A stretch of 64,000 bases of DNA from Paenibacillus lycopersici (GTDB taxonomy: Bacteria > Bacillota > Bacilli > Paenibacillales > Paenibacillaceae), in contig NZ_CP048209.1 of NCBI RefSeq assembly GCF_010119935.1, positions 6,100,001 through 6,164,000 of the forward strand, written 5' to 3'. Made by a program: the position numbers and the translations under genes. Within the stretch, counting starts at the first letter, position 1; the number at the start of each line of letters is the position of its first letter. Below, piece by piece: positions 9,501-17,001 of this stretch. The notes under the pieces were generated by a model that was not told the origin of the DNA, searched no databases, and worked only from the letters and a program-made list of their open reading frames with translations.

Positions 9501-9537
9501 AGAGAAGCCCGACGTTTCCTAAACGTCGAGCTTCTCT
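9501..9537 (+). terminator. Hairpin after the ArsR-type gene
   Basis: AGAGAAGC and GACGTTT pair with AAACGTC and GCTTCTCT around a short loop, about 42 nt after the stop codon. The T-tract is weak (TCTTCA). Confidence 0.65.
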
Positions 9538-9638
9538 TCATGCCGTGGCAGCCAGGACTGCCCGGCTTTGTTGGCGTGACGGCAGCGTCGTGCGCCAGTA
9601 CTGTTCCTGCCGGCGGTGCCATATGCGCTTCCAAAGCT

Positions 9639-9776
9639 ATATCCACATTTGCGCGCTGACGGATTGCGCTGTCCCGATGTGGATAACTTGAGTTGTGGAT
9701 ATGTTCACTACTTTCCGATACTTATGGTCCCCATGGGCTGTAGTTATGTACACCATGGGGATAACCATGTGCATAA
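9639..9776. promoter_or_regulatory. DnaA-box cluster between convergent genes
   Basis: Six 9-mers at or one mismatch from TTATNCACA lie within 138 bp: ATATCCACA (9639-9647, +), TTATCCACA (9678-9686, -, perfect), ATATCCACA (9694-9702, -), TTATGTACA (9744-9752, +), TTATCCCCA (9756-9764, -) and TTATGCACA (9768-9776, -, perfect). No gene starts here: the genes on both sides run toward the cluster, so promoter regulation is unlikely. A DnaA-titrating or DnaA-reloading site, like the DnaA box clusters of Bacillus subtilis or E. coli datA, is the best explanation. No dnaA, dnaN or rep gene is nearby, which argues against an origin. Confidence 0.72.
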
Positions 9777-9779
9777 CTA

Positions 9780-9796
9780 CCGTTCATTGTGAACGG
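9780..9796. repeat. Short perfect palindrome at a gene end
   Basis: CCGTTCA-TTG-TGAACGG overlaps the stop codon of the minus-strand gene ending at 9784 and borders the DnaA-box cluster. It may be a weak terminator stem. Confidence 0.5.
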
Positions 9797-10413
9797 AATG
9801 CGCCCGGCAGCCCGCTGAGCTGCTCCTCGTTCATGCCCGTCGCATCCATGAGCGCTTGGCGGAATTCGCCGTTCTCGCGGTAAGCGGAGCCGTCGTCCGA
9901 ATAGACGAACCGGCAGCCGCTGGCCGCTGCCCGGATATGCAGCACGTTCTTCCCGTCTTCTGCGAATTGGACCTCGTACGAAATCCCCGCGTCCATCGGG
10001 CAGAAATAGCCATCCGGCTCCGGGACGAAATCGAGCGAGAGCAGTGCCTTGTACAGCCTTGCGGCGAGCGGCTCGTCCGTCACCCGATAGGTCTGCGGCG
10101 GCTGAACGCGAACGTCTTGCAGCTTGCCGGTACGGGCAATCGTCGCGCCTGTCGGATGGAGACGGCTTGGAAGGGCGGCGGCAGGCTTGCCCGGTTCCTT
10201 CTCCTGCAGCGGTATTCGGAGCGGTTCCGTTACTTGCCCCGCATGCGCTCTCGCGGTCGTTCCGCTATTCACGGCCCGCCCGGCAGCGGCACGAGGCTTG
10301 CCGACCTGGCCTTGCATGCCGATAAGCACCGCTGCCCCTGCTATGAATATGCACAGCAAGGCGGCGACGATCGCCTTGTCCCTCGTTCCGCCTCTTCTTG
10401 TCTCGCCTGCCAA
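9784..10413 (-). CDS. Hypothetical single-pass membrane-anchored protein
   Basis: I choose TTG 10413, preceded by AGGAGG with a 7-nt gap; the frame runs open to 10518 but without a good ribosome site. The ~209-residue product has a charged N-terminus, one membrane helix (AIVAALLCIFIAGAAVLIGM, about residues 14-33), a low-complexity Ala/Pro/Arg linker, and a C-terminal ~110-residue folded domain with two Cys (YFCPMDAGISYEVQF, AASGCRFVYSD). I do not recognise the family. The topology suggests an extracytoplasmic domain tethered to the membrane. Confidence 0.75.
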   Translation of the reverse strand: MAGETRRGGTRDKAIVAALLCIFIAGAAVLIGMQGQVGKPRAAAGRAVNSGTTARAHAGQVTEPLRIPLQEKEPGKPAAALPSRLHPTGATIARTGKLQDVRVQPPQTYRVTDEPLAARLYKALLSLDFVPEPDGYFCPMDAGISYEVQFAEDGKNVLHIRAAASGCRFVYSDDGSAYRENGEFRQALMDATGMNEEQLSGLPGAFRSQ

Positions 10414-10515
10414 CGCGTTCCCTCCTGCTTCCCCGTTCTCTCCCACTCGACGAGGCGAGGCGCCGAAAGGTTTCATCAGCATCGCCAGACCGGCAGCTTG
10501 CAATGGCAAAAGCGC

Positions 10516-10532
10516 CACGGGAATATCCCGTG
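10516..10532 (-). terminator. Possible terminator of the AraC gene
   Basis: A 7-bp palindrome CACGGGA-ATA-TCCCGTG is followed on the minus strand by GGCGCTTTTG. It lies 127 nt after the AraC stop, so assignment is tentative. Confidence 0.4.
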
Positions 10533-10658
10533 ACGCCCAGGTTCCGCACTAGAGGCAGAGGCTATAGGACTACCTCTTCAACCATCACATGCAGCAACCA
10601 ACATATGCCGCGTCGAATATCGCTGCGGCGTCGCGCTTTCCCATTCGCCAAACGGCTG

Positions 10659-11504
10659 CTAGAAGCTGCCGTAATAATTCTGGTTCGCGAGCTTCGCCCG
10701 CTCCCGGTACGCGCCCGGCGTCACGCCGCAGCTCTTGACGACCTGGCGGCTGATGTACGCCGCGTCGCCCATGCCGCATTGCGCGGCGATCTGCGAGAGC
10801 GGGAGCTCCGTCTGCTCCAGCAGCCGCATCGCCTTGCGCAGCCGAAGCTCGCGCAGCAGCTGCATCGGGGTGAGCCGGAATTTCTCCGCGAAGATCCGGT
10901 CCAGGTAGTTCGGGTTCATGTGCACGAGCTCGCCGAGCTGCTCGCGGGAGATTTTCTCGTCCAGCCTTGCGTTCAAATACGTGATGAGCAGCTGAAACCG
11001 CTCGTCGTTCTTGGACGGCGGCAGCGACCGGGGCTTCCTTCCGCCCTGCTCCCAGCTTTGGAGCAAGTAGTACAGCAGCAGCTGGCAGAGGCTCGACATC
11101 TCCAGCTCGCGGAACGGCTCTTCTCTGCGCCCCCAAGCCTCCATTAGCTGATCGAAGACCCGGGCATACCGCCAGCCGTCGACGATCGTCGTCGCCTCGC
11201 CTACGGGGTACAGCCGCAGCAGCTCCATCCCGTGCGCATTGACGGCGTCGACGACGAACCAGCGGTGGTTGCCGCTGCGCGCGGACCGTTCCGAGAACGG
11301 CAGATGCGGCGCATGCAGCATCACTTGTCCGGCGGACGCGTAGCTCGTCACGCCCCCGGCCTCGAACTCCACATGCCCTTCCGTTACGTAACTGACCACC
11401 CAGTGCGGATAGACGATACCCTGCAGGTCCAGCGAGTCGTACGACGCATGGCCGACCATCGACGGCCGCACCCGCCATCCGTCTTCAAAGAAGTTGCCCG
11501 TCAT
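10659..11504 (-). CDS. AraC-family regulator with cupin-like sensor domain
   Basis: A 281-residue protein. Residues ~20-110 look like the AraC sugar-binding jelly roll (HWVVSYVTEGHVEFEAGG, GQVMLHAPHLPFSE). The last ~100 residues are the double HTH: ISREQLGELVHMNPNYLDRIFAEKFRLTPMQ and LPLSQIAAQCGMGDAAYISRQVVKSCGVTPGAYR. It is the last gene of a minus-strand run with the PhyH dioxygenase and DUF1450 genes (89 nt after the latter), so it may regulate that run. The ligand is unknown. Confidence 0.92.
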   Translation of the reverse strand: MTGNFFEDGWRVRPSMVGHASYDSLDLQGIVYPHWVVSYVTEGHVEFEAGGVTSYASAGQVMLHAPHLPFSERSARSGNHRWFVVDAVNAHGMELLRLYPVGEATTIVDGWRYARVFDQLMEAWGRREEPFRELEMSSLCQLLLYYLLQSWEQGGRKPRSLPPSKNDERFQLLITYLNARLDEKISREQLGELVHMNPNYLDRIFAEKFRLTPMQLLRELRLRKAMRLLEQTELPLSQIAAQCGMGDAAYISRQVVKSCGVTPGAYRERAKLANQNYYGSF

Positions 11505-11593
11505 GTCCGCGTCTTGCTCCTTCCGTCATCTATGCTTCTATGCTTATAAAAGGCGGACGCGCCGGAAGTGATATTCCGGCGCGCTCCGCGCGG

Positions 11594-11809
11594 CTAGTCG
11601 CCTTTCAAGATCTGCTCGAACTCGTCCTGGTCCGCTCCGCACACGAGCTTCCCGTCGATGCTTGCCTGACGCTGCTGGCGGCAGCCGATGCAGAAGCTCA
11701 GGCAGCGTTCCAGCTTGACGTCCCCGCCGGCGTCGGCCAGCTCCTGGAGCGTCGCGCCGTACTGAAACTGCCTCAAATTGTTGACGCAGCAGCGAATCGC
11801 TTTAGACAC
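11594..11809 (-). CDS. DUF1450 family small cysteine-containing protein
   Basis: A 71-residue protein starting at GTG 11809, overlapping the stop of the PhyH gene by 8 nt. It has the family pattern IRCCVNNLRQF near the N-terminus and CLSFCIGCRQQ in the middle, i.e. Cys pairs able to bind a metal or form disulfides. The family is small and uncharacterised in Firmicutes. The overlap suggests translational coupling to the dioxygenase. Confidence 0.85.
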   Translation of the reverse strand: MSKAIRCCVNNLRQFQYGATLQELADAGGDVKLERCLSFCIGCRQQRQASIDGKLVCGADQDEFEQILKGD

Positions 11810-12575
11810 TGCCCGCGCCGCCTTGCTCGACCTCTTCGCGCGACACGAAGCCCGTATAGGCGCTCTTGCCGTCTTGGGCGATAATCGGGCCGTTCAGGAA
11901 CTCTTTGCCCGTGTCCGGATTGAACGATCCGACCTGGGAGTATTGAATGACGTACCCTTTGCGGTTCGTCTGGCTTTGGTTCGGCGTGCTGCGGTGGAAG
12001 AGCAGGGAATGGAAGGCCACCATGCTGCCTTTCTTCAATTCGACCGGAATGCCCGGATCTTCGCCTTGATAGCAGACAAAGCCGATTTCGGAGTAGACAT
12101 GCTCGACGAAGCCGAGCTTATGCGTGCCGGGCTGTACGTAGATGCAGCCGTTCTCGATCGTGGCGTCTTCCAGCGCCAGCCAGCAGGTCAAATATTCCAT
12201 CGGCTCGGTCGGCACGTAGCCGTTGTCCTGGTGCCAAGGGAAATCCCGCTTCGCTTCCGGGCGCTTGTAGACGGATTGATCCCAGTACAGGCGAATGTCC
12301 GGACCGAGAATCTGCGTCGTAATATCGACGAAACGCTCATCGGCGATGAACCTCTGAATGTCGGGATGCTGGTAGTTCAGGTGGCTCGTGAAATTAATCT
12401 CGTTCGCCGCGCTGATGAAATCGCGGCCTTCGCTCAGCCTGCGCGCGGACTCCTCGTCCAGCCGGTCGATATGCTCGCGGATGACGTCGATCTCCGCTTC
12501 GTTGAACAAATGCTCGAATACGATATACCCTTGTTCCTTATACTGCTTCATCTGCTCTTCCGTCAATTTCGGCAT
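11802..12575 (-). CDS. Phytanoyl-CoA dioxygenase (PhyH) family protein
   Basis: A 257-residue Fe(II)/2-oxoglutarate oxygenase of the PhyH family. The iron-binding His-x-Asp is visible in FPWHQDNGYVPTEP and the distal His in MVAFHSLLFHRSTPNQS, with the 2-oxoglutarate-binding Arg probably in the following TNRKGYVIQY. QPGTHKLG is also typical. The family hydroxylates small organic molecules; the substrate cannot be assigned. It heads the run with DUF1450 and AraC genes. Confidence 0.92.
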   Translation of the reverse strand: MPKLTEEQMKQYKEQGYIVFEHLFNEAEIDVIREHIDRLDEESARRLSEGRDFISAANEINFTSHLNYQHPDIQRFIADERFVDITTQILGPDIRLYWDQSVYKRPEAKRDFPWHQDNGYVPTEPMEYLTCWLALEDATIENGCIYVQPGTHKLGFVEHVYSEIGFVCYQGEDPGIPVELKKGSMVAFHSLLFHRSTPNQSQTNRKGYVIQYSQVGSFNPDTGKEFLNGPIIAQDGKSAYTGFVSREEVEQGGAGSV

Positions 12576-12992
12576 GCTTCATCGCTCCCTCATCGTCACT
12601 GAACCGCCATGACGGCCGCGAGCGGCGAAGCTGCGGAGGCATGGGGTGTATTTTTTGCAATGCGTGATGATTTCATTTTCCGCGATGCGCATGATTCGCT
12701 CAATGTCTTATCTCCGCCGCTTCATTGTATTTTCTCCACTTCTTAATCCCATTATTGGGGGTATTCGCGTAAGCGGTGTCATTCTCCTGCCGAGCGGACG
12801 ACGATAGGACGACGAAAGCATAACGAAGTCATGACGAAGCACGACAAAAACACGACGAAAGCCGGCATCTTCCCCTTATGGAGACGATGCCGGCTCATGC
12901 GGCCGCGGGCGGACTTGTCTAATGAAGCGCAGCTCCCTGCGCGAAGTGCGACAGCGCTTGATGGCCGTCAGCCTTCGGCGGGTCCGCTCATA
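12576..12992. other. Gene-free stretch
   Basis: It holds the promoter region of the PhyH gene at its left end, a degenerate direct-repeat patch (CGACGAAAG-like units around 12790-12860) and the terminator at 12861-12894. I see no convincing open frame. Confidence 0.5.
12861..12894 (-). terminator. Terminator of the extradiol dioxygenase gene
   Basis: GCCGGCATC / GATGCCGGC (9 bp). The minus-strand continuation is pyrimidine-rich (CTTTCGTCGTGTTTTTG), about 100 nt after the stop codon. Confidence 0.65.
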
Positions 12993-13760
12993 TTACATTT
13001 CCAGGCACAACAGGCTGAACGTGCCCATCTGGAAGCCTTCGAACAGCACGCGCGGCACGGCGGTTCCCGATGAACTGCCGTAGGCGAGCAGCAGCGGAAC
13101 GAAATGCTCCGCGCGCGGCACGGCGCGTCTCGCATGCGGCGCGAGCCGTTCGTAATTCGCCAGCGCATCGGTGTCGCGGCGAGTGACGTTGTCGACGATC
13201 CAGGCGTCGAATTCGACCGCCCACGGCTCCGCGTGCTCCTGCTTCCACTTGATCTCGCCGAAATTGTGCACCGTCGTGCCGCTCCCGATCACGAGGATAT
13301 CGCTCTCGCCGAGACCGCGAAGCGCCGCGCCGATCGCGATCTGCTGCGCGGCCGGCAGGAACGGATGGACGGAAATCGTCACGACCGGGATATCCGCGTT
13401 CGGATACATATGGCGAAGGAACACCCACGAGCCGTGATCCAGGCCGCGTCCGACGTCCCGCTCCGTCCCGATGCCGCTTTGGCGGAACCGCTCCTCCACC
13501 TCGGCCGCGATTGCAGGCGAGCCCGGGGCGGGATACGTCATCCGGTACAGCTCGTCCGGGAACCCGCCGAAATCGTAAATCGTCGGCAGCGGGCCTTCCG
13601 CGAACGAAATCGTCGTCGTCCGCGCCTCCCAGTGCGCGCTGAAAATAACGATCGCCCGCGGCTTGAATCGGCGGCCGGTCTCCCGCAGAAACGCGGTATA
13701 CGGCGATTCCTCCACGGCCATCATCGGCGAACCGTGGCATATAAACAATGATGGCAGCAT
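12993..13760 (-). CDS. DODA-type extradiol dioxygenase family protein (YgiD-like)
   Basis: Start at ATG 13760 (MLPSLFICHGSPM) is supported by AGGAGC 10 nt upstream; the frame is open further to 13823. About 255 residues. Metal ligands of class III ring-cleaving dioxygenases are visible: His in ICHGSPM, His in FSAHWEA, and Glu/His farther on; GLDHGSWVFLRHMYP and SGTTVHNFGEI are family hallmarks. Homologues open aromatic catechol-type rings (DOPA dioxygenase in plants, YgiD in E. coli). The real substrate here is unknown. Confidence 0.93.
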   Translation of the reverse strand: MLPSLFICHGSPMMAVEESPYTAFLRETGRRFKPRAIVIFSAHWEARTTTISFAEGPLPTIYDFGGFPDELYRMTYPAPGSPAIAAEVEERFRQSGIGTERDVGRGLDHGSWVFLRHMYPNADIPVVTISVHPFLPAAQQIAIGAALRGLGESDILVIGSGTTVHNFGEIKWKQEHAEPWAVEFDAWIVDNVTRRDTDALANYERLAPHARRAVPRAEHFVPLLLAYGSSSGTAVPRVLFEGFQMGTFSLLCLEM

Positions 13761-13847
13761 TATTCGCTCAGCTCCTATTCGGTTTGCAGGCAGCGTTCGA
13801 TCGTGACGGAATCGCACAGACATGCGATCGCTGCAATCTTTTCTTCA

Positions 13848-14201
13848 TTATAGACGGCCGATCGCAATAAATACGCCGATCGCCAGCAGCACGACGTTCA
13901 TGACGATCGCGCCGTTCTCTCGCTTCCGGGCGTGATACATGGCGGCGAGCACCATAATAACGGCGATGCCGATGCCTGCGGCTCCCGTCAGCCATGGCCA
14001 TACATCCAGCGCTTGCGGCAAAATAAACCCGATGCCCGCCAGCAGCTCCGCGAACCCGATGAACAGCACCATCCCTTTGCCGAAGTCCTTCACCCACGGC
14101 ATTTTCGCTTTCGTCTTCTCGTACTGGAACGTCTTCGACACGCCCGCCATCAGAAACATCAGTCCCAGCAAAATCTGCCCGATCCACAATGCAATATTCA
14201 T
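13848..14201 (-). CDS. DoxX family membrane protein
   Basis: About 117 residues from ATG 14201, with AAGGGAG upstream (a GTG at 14213 is the alternative). Four hydrophobic helices and the DoxX signature (GLMFLMAGVSKTF..., FIGFAELLAGIGFILP) are visible. Members are four-helix inner-membrane proteins, often linked to redox or thiol homeostasis. It is divergent from an HxlR-type regulator, which likely controls it through the dyad at 14261-14275. Confidence 0.9.
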   Translation of the reverse strand: MNIALWIGQILLGLMFLMAGVSKTFQYEKTKAKMPWVKDFGKGMVLFIGFAELLAGIGFILPQALDVWPWLTGAAGIGIAVIMVLAAMYHARKRENGAIVMNVVLLAIGVFIAIGRL

Positions 14202-14260
14202 CCCGATACCCACTCCCTTGTGCGATTGAGGTTTATAGGCGTATAATACGATAATAAACT

Positions 14261-14275
14261 TACTTTTATAAAGTA
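14261..14275. promoter_or_regulatory. Probable HxlR operator
   Basis: A perfect dyad TACTTT-TAT-AAAGTA in the short AT-rich gap between the divergent doxX-like and hxlR-like genes. Palindromes of this kind are usual targets of HxlR-type dimers. Confidence 0.6.
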
Positions 14276-14328
14276 GGCACTTTAATGTATCCTAGTATCA
14301 TTTCGGATACCATAGAGGAGGTCTCGAC

Positions 14329-14679
14329 TTGGAAGAATGCAAAGCAACGACGGCGATCGATATTCTGAACGGCAAATGGAAGCCGGTCATCCTCTATCAC
14401 CTCGGCATCGGCGGCACGCTGCGGTTCAGCGAGCTGCAGAAGGCGATTCCCGACATTACGAAGAAAATGCTCACCTCGCAGCTGCGCGAGCTTGAATATC
14501 ACGACGTCGTGCACCGCGAAGTCTATCTGCAAATTCCCCCGAAGGTGGAATACTCCATCACGGATTACGGACAGACGCTGTTCCCGATCATCGAATTGAT
14601 GCATGACTGGGGACAGAAGCATATGCTTCATCTGGAGCAGAAGTACGGCGGCGAAGCGTCGGAGCAAGTGGCGGAATGA
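14329..14679 (+). CDS. HxlR-family transcriptional regulator
   Basis: A 116-residue winged-helix protein. The start is TTG 14329, justified by GAGGAGG 7 nt upstream. HxlR signature: Cys near the N-terminus (MEECKATTAIDILNGKWKPVILYHL), GGTLRFSELQKAIPDITKKMLTSQLRELE as the recognition part, and a wing VEYSITDYGQTL. The N-terminal Cys is the redox or quinone-sensing residue in several HxlR proteins (e.g. YodB, HypR). It is divergent from doxX, so redox-stress control is plausible. Confidence 0.93.
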   Translation: MEECKATTAIDILNGKWKPVILYHLGIGGTLRFSELQKAIPDITKKMLTSQLRELEYHDVVHREVYLQIPPKVEYSITDYGQTLFPIIELMHDWGQKHMLHLEQKYGGEASEQVAE

Positions 14680-14803
14680 ATGCTTGAAACGAGGCCTGAA
14701 TCGAGGCTAGAAGCGAAGCCGAACGAGGCTTGAAAAAATGGCCTTCGACTAGGCGGTGTCCTGCCGCTGCCTCGCCGTTGCAATGAAGCGCCTCACGAAG
14801 AAC

Positions 14804-14844
14804 AAGGTCTCCCCTCGGACGAAACCGTCCGAACGGGAGACCTT
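14804..14844 (-). terminator. Terminator of the NmrA-like gene
   Basis: AAGGTCTCCC pairs with GGGAGACCTT, with a second inner stem CGGAC/GTCCG. It lies 19 nt beyond the stop of the minus-strand gene; the T-tract is short (GTTCTTC). Confidence 0.7.
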
Positions 14845-14862
14845 GCTGCGTTAACGCGCCGT

Positions 14863-15729
14863 TTAATCGGCCAGACCGTTCACGATTCGGCGAACCGCCG
14901 CTGCCGCCGTTTCGGCCGGCCGGCCCAGCAGCTGCTCCAGATCGCCGCTCTCGATATCGAGCGATCCGCTGCGAATGCCCGCCTGAATCGCGATCAGGAA
15001 CGGAACGACCGCTTCCGGCACGCCCGCACCGGCCATAATCTCGCCGTACGCCGCGTCGTCCACCTGCTGCACCGGAACTTCGCGTCCCAGCACGCCGGCG
15101 ACGACCGCCGCGAATTCCGCCTGCGTCAGCGGCTTGCCGGACAGTTCATACGTCCGGTTGGCGTGCCCTTCTCCCGTCAACACGGCAGCCGCGGCTTGCG
15201 CGTAGTCGTTCCTCGCCGCCCAGCCTACTTTGCCGGAACCCGCGGAGGTCAGCCATGGCGCCCCGCCGAGCACCGCCTGAATGCTGCTCGTCTCGTTCTC
15301 CAGGTACCAATTGTTGCGCAGGAACGCATATGGGATACCGGTATTCCGGATGGCTTCCTCGGTGTAACGATGCACCGGCGCGAGGAAATTCGCGCTCTCG
15401 GCGGCATTGGCCAAGCTGGTATAGGCGATGAAGCCTACGCCAGCGCGCTTCGCCGCTTCGACGGCGTTGCCGTGCTGGCGTATACGGGTATCGTTGTCGC
15501 CGTCCGCCGAGACGATCAGCAAGCGGTCGATGCCGGCAAAAGCGGCTGTCAGCGATTCCGGCTTGTCGAAGTCGCCGTAACGCACGTCAACGCCCTTGGC
15601 GAGCAGTCCTGCCGCTTTCTCGGGCTGCCGCACGCTCACGGCCAGCTCCTTCGCCGGCACGGATGCCAGCAGATGCTCGACGACCAAAGCTCCTAATTTC
15701 CCTGTCGCGCCCGTCACTAGAATTGTCAT
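14863..15729 (-). CDS. NmrA-like NAD(P)H-binding oxidoreductase (YwnB/YtfG type)
   Basis: Start ATG 15729 (MTILVTGATGKLGALVVEHLL) has GGGAGG 9 nt upstream; the open frame upstream to 15867 is not coding. 288 residues with a Rossmann dinucleotide motif TGATGKLG, YTSLANAAES and YAFLRNNWYLEN, as in NmrA/quinone-oxidoreductase-2-type atypical SDRs. The upstream Rrf2 gene and identical-looking operators ahead of both genes match the ywnA-ywnB-type pairing of Bacillus. Likely an electrophile- or quinone-responsive reductase. Confidence 0.92.
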   Translation of the reverse strand: MTILVTGATGKLGALVVEHLLASVPAKELAVSVRQPEKAAGLLAKGVDVRYGDFDKPESLTAAFAGIDRLLIVSADGDNDTRIRQHGNAVEAAKRAGVGFIAYTSLANAAESANFLAPVHRYTEEAIRNTGIPYAFLRNNWYLENETSSIQAVLGGAPWLTSAGSGKVGWAARNDYAQAAAAVLTGEGHANRTYELSGKPLTQAEFAAVVAGVLGREVPVQQVDDAAYGEIMAGAGVPEAVVPFLIAIQAGIRSGSLDIESGDLEQLLGRPAETAAAAVRRIVNGLAD

Positions 15730-15802
15730 GATAAATTCCTCCCGTTTCGTGATTATGAAATGGTAATGCTGCGAACACTTGCCATGTATATCGCCACCGA
15801 TA

Positions 15803-15817
15803 TAACCGATTCGGTTA
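15803..15817. promoter_or_regulatory. Rrf2-type operator, copy 1
   Basis: Perfect dyad TAACCGATTCGGTTA (5-5-5 layout TAACC-N5-GGTTA) in the gap ahead of the NmrA-like gene; a matching site precedes the Rrf2 gene at 16433-16447. Confidence 0.65.
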
Positions 15818-15937
15818 CAACTGTGGCATGAAAAAACTTCCACCCATACCTTGCGCATCAAGCTCATGCATCAATGGAAGTTATGATCATCCAGTCTGAA
15901 CCGGCGGTCCGAAGAACGCCGCCTACGCCTCCCGGAG

Positions 15938-16354
15938 TTACGCAAACCGCTCCGTCAAATCGCTCAGCCGCGTCTGCGCCAGCCGCTGCTCCATCGCAAG
16001 CTGGGCTTCCGTCATCTCCGCGCCCAGCGCCGCTTCGATGCTGCGACCGACGGGACAAGCGGGATTCGGAGCGTCGTGGAAGTTGAACAGACGGCCGTCC
16101 GCGACGACTTCAACGGCGCGATACACGTCGAGCAGCGTGATTTGATCCCGCTCCTTCAGCAGCGAAGCGCCGCCGACGCCCGGCCGGATATCGATGAGGC
16201 CGGCCTTCTTGAGCATGCCCATGATTCGGCGAACGATAACGGGATTCGTATTCACGCTGCCCGCAATGTAGTCGCCGGTGCAGTCGTTCGGACTGACCGC
16301 AATGAGCGAGAGGATATGCACGGCAATGGAGAACCGGCTGCTGATTTGTTTCAT
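15938..16354 (-). CDS. Rrf2-family transcriptional regulator (YwnA-like)
   Basis: Start ATG 16354 (MKQISSRFSIAVHILSLIA), preceded by AGGTGGTGAG. 138 residues: winged HTH with IAGSVNTNPVIVRRIMGMLKKAGLIDIRPGVGGASLL, then DVYRAVE and one Cys in PNPACPVGRSIE. Only this single Cys is present in the region that holds three in IscR, so it is not an Fe-S type and more likely resembles the YwnA/NsrR-like thiol sensors. It sits 208 nt upstream of the NmrA-like gene on the same strand. Confidence 0.93.
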   Translation of the reverse strand: MKQISSRFSIAVHILSLIAVSPNDCTGDYIAGSVNTNPVIVRRIMGMLKKAGLIDIRPGVGGASLLKERDQITLLDVYRAVEVVADGRLFNFHDAPNPACPVGRSIEAALGAEMTEAQLAMEQRLAQTRLSDLTERFA

Positions 16355-16432
16355 TAATGTGCTCACCACCTGATGACGGGATGCCGCCGGATTGGATAAC
16401 GGGCTGCGAACGCAGCCTTATCCGCTCCGTTG

Positions 16433-16447
16433 TAACCATTTTAGTTA
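16433..16447. promoter_or_regulatory. Rrf2-type operator, copy 2
   Basis: TAACCATTTTAGTTA, the same TAACC-N5-RGTTA layout as 15803-15817, located ~80 nt upstream of the Rrf2 start codon; consistent with autoregulation. Confidence 0.6.
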
Positions 16448-16510
16448 CTACGAAACGATTTGTCAAATGAACGCCGCCTGCCGTTCGCTTAGGTCCCCTT
16501 CTAAGACTCG

Positions 16511-16688
16511 CGGACAGAGGTTCCGCTATTTGGGCGGAATCGGGCTTTTGGGAGAGCGCACGGACACAGGATCCGTTAATGTGCACGAATGACATCGAAA
16601 ACATGTTAATCGGCTGATTTAACGGATCTCCTGTCCGCCAGCATACGAAAAAACGTCATAAAGAAGCGTATAACGGATCTCCTGTCCG
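16511..16688. repeat. 178-bp four-unit inverted-repeat element, copy A
   Basis: Four ~18-bp units: CGGACAGAGGTTCCGCTA (16511, +), CGGACACAGGATCCGTTA (16561, +), TAACGGATCTCCTGTCCG (16620, inverted) and the same (16671, inverted). Offsets between units are 50, 59 and 51 bp. Copy B at 52710-52887 has the same total length and almost the same offsets, and a two-unit form is at 60526-60591. A nested hairpin can form. No ORF is inside. Confidence 0.8.
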
Positions 16689-16689
16689 C

Positions 16690-16734
16690 TTCCTCGGCTT
16701 CCTTGGCTTCCTTGGCTTCCTTGGCTTCCTTGGC
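16690..16734. repeat. 9-bp tandem repeat (TTCCTTGGC) x5
   Basis: Five head-to-tail copies; the first has one substitution (TTCCTCGGC). It begins right after element copy A. Confidence 0.9.
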
Positions 16735-17001
16735 ACCGACGGATGCACCGCGAACCAGCCGTCGTGAAGCCGGCCGGTTCGAAACGGTTACAGCAGTCCA
16801 TACCGCGCCGGCGAAGCGGCAGCAGGATCTGGTCGTGCGCCAGGGCGCAGTTTGCCACGGGCCTGCCCGTAGCAGCGTATATTGCTCAACAAACTGAACG
16901 AAGGGCTGCCGCGGCAGCCCTTCGTCTTCATTCTTCGTTCTTCGTTCTTCGTTCTTCGTTTTTCGTGCTTCGTTCTTCGCAATCGCTGCTATAGCAGGAC
17001 C
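16735..17001. other. Gene-free stretch with simple repeats
   Basis: Between element A and the yidC paralogue. It ends with a slippage-prone GTTCTTC-like 7-mer run (about 16927-16980). No supported ORF. Confidence 0.6.

Noticed and set aside
9639..9776. Replication origin of the chromosome or of an integrated plasmid
   Set aside because: No dnaA, dnaN, rep or AT-rich unwinding region is close; a titration-type cluster is the simpler reading.
16735..16985. Small ORFs with LRSSFFVLRSSFF-type peptides
   Set aside because: They are translations of the GTTCTTC simple repeat and lack ribosome sites.
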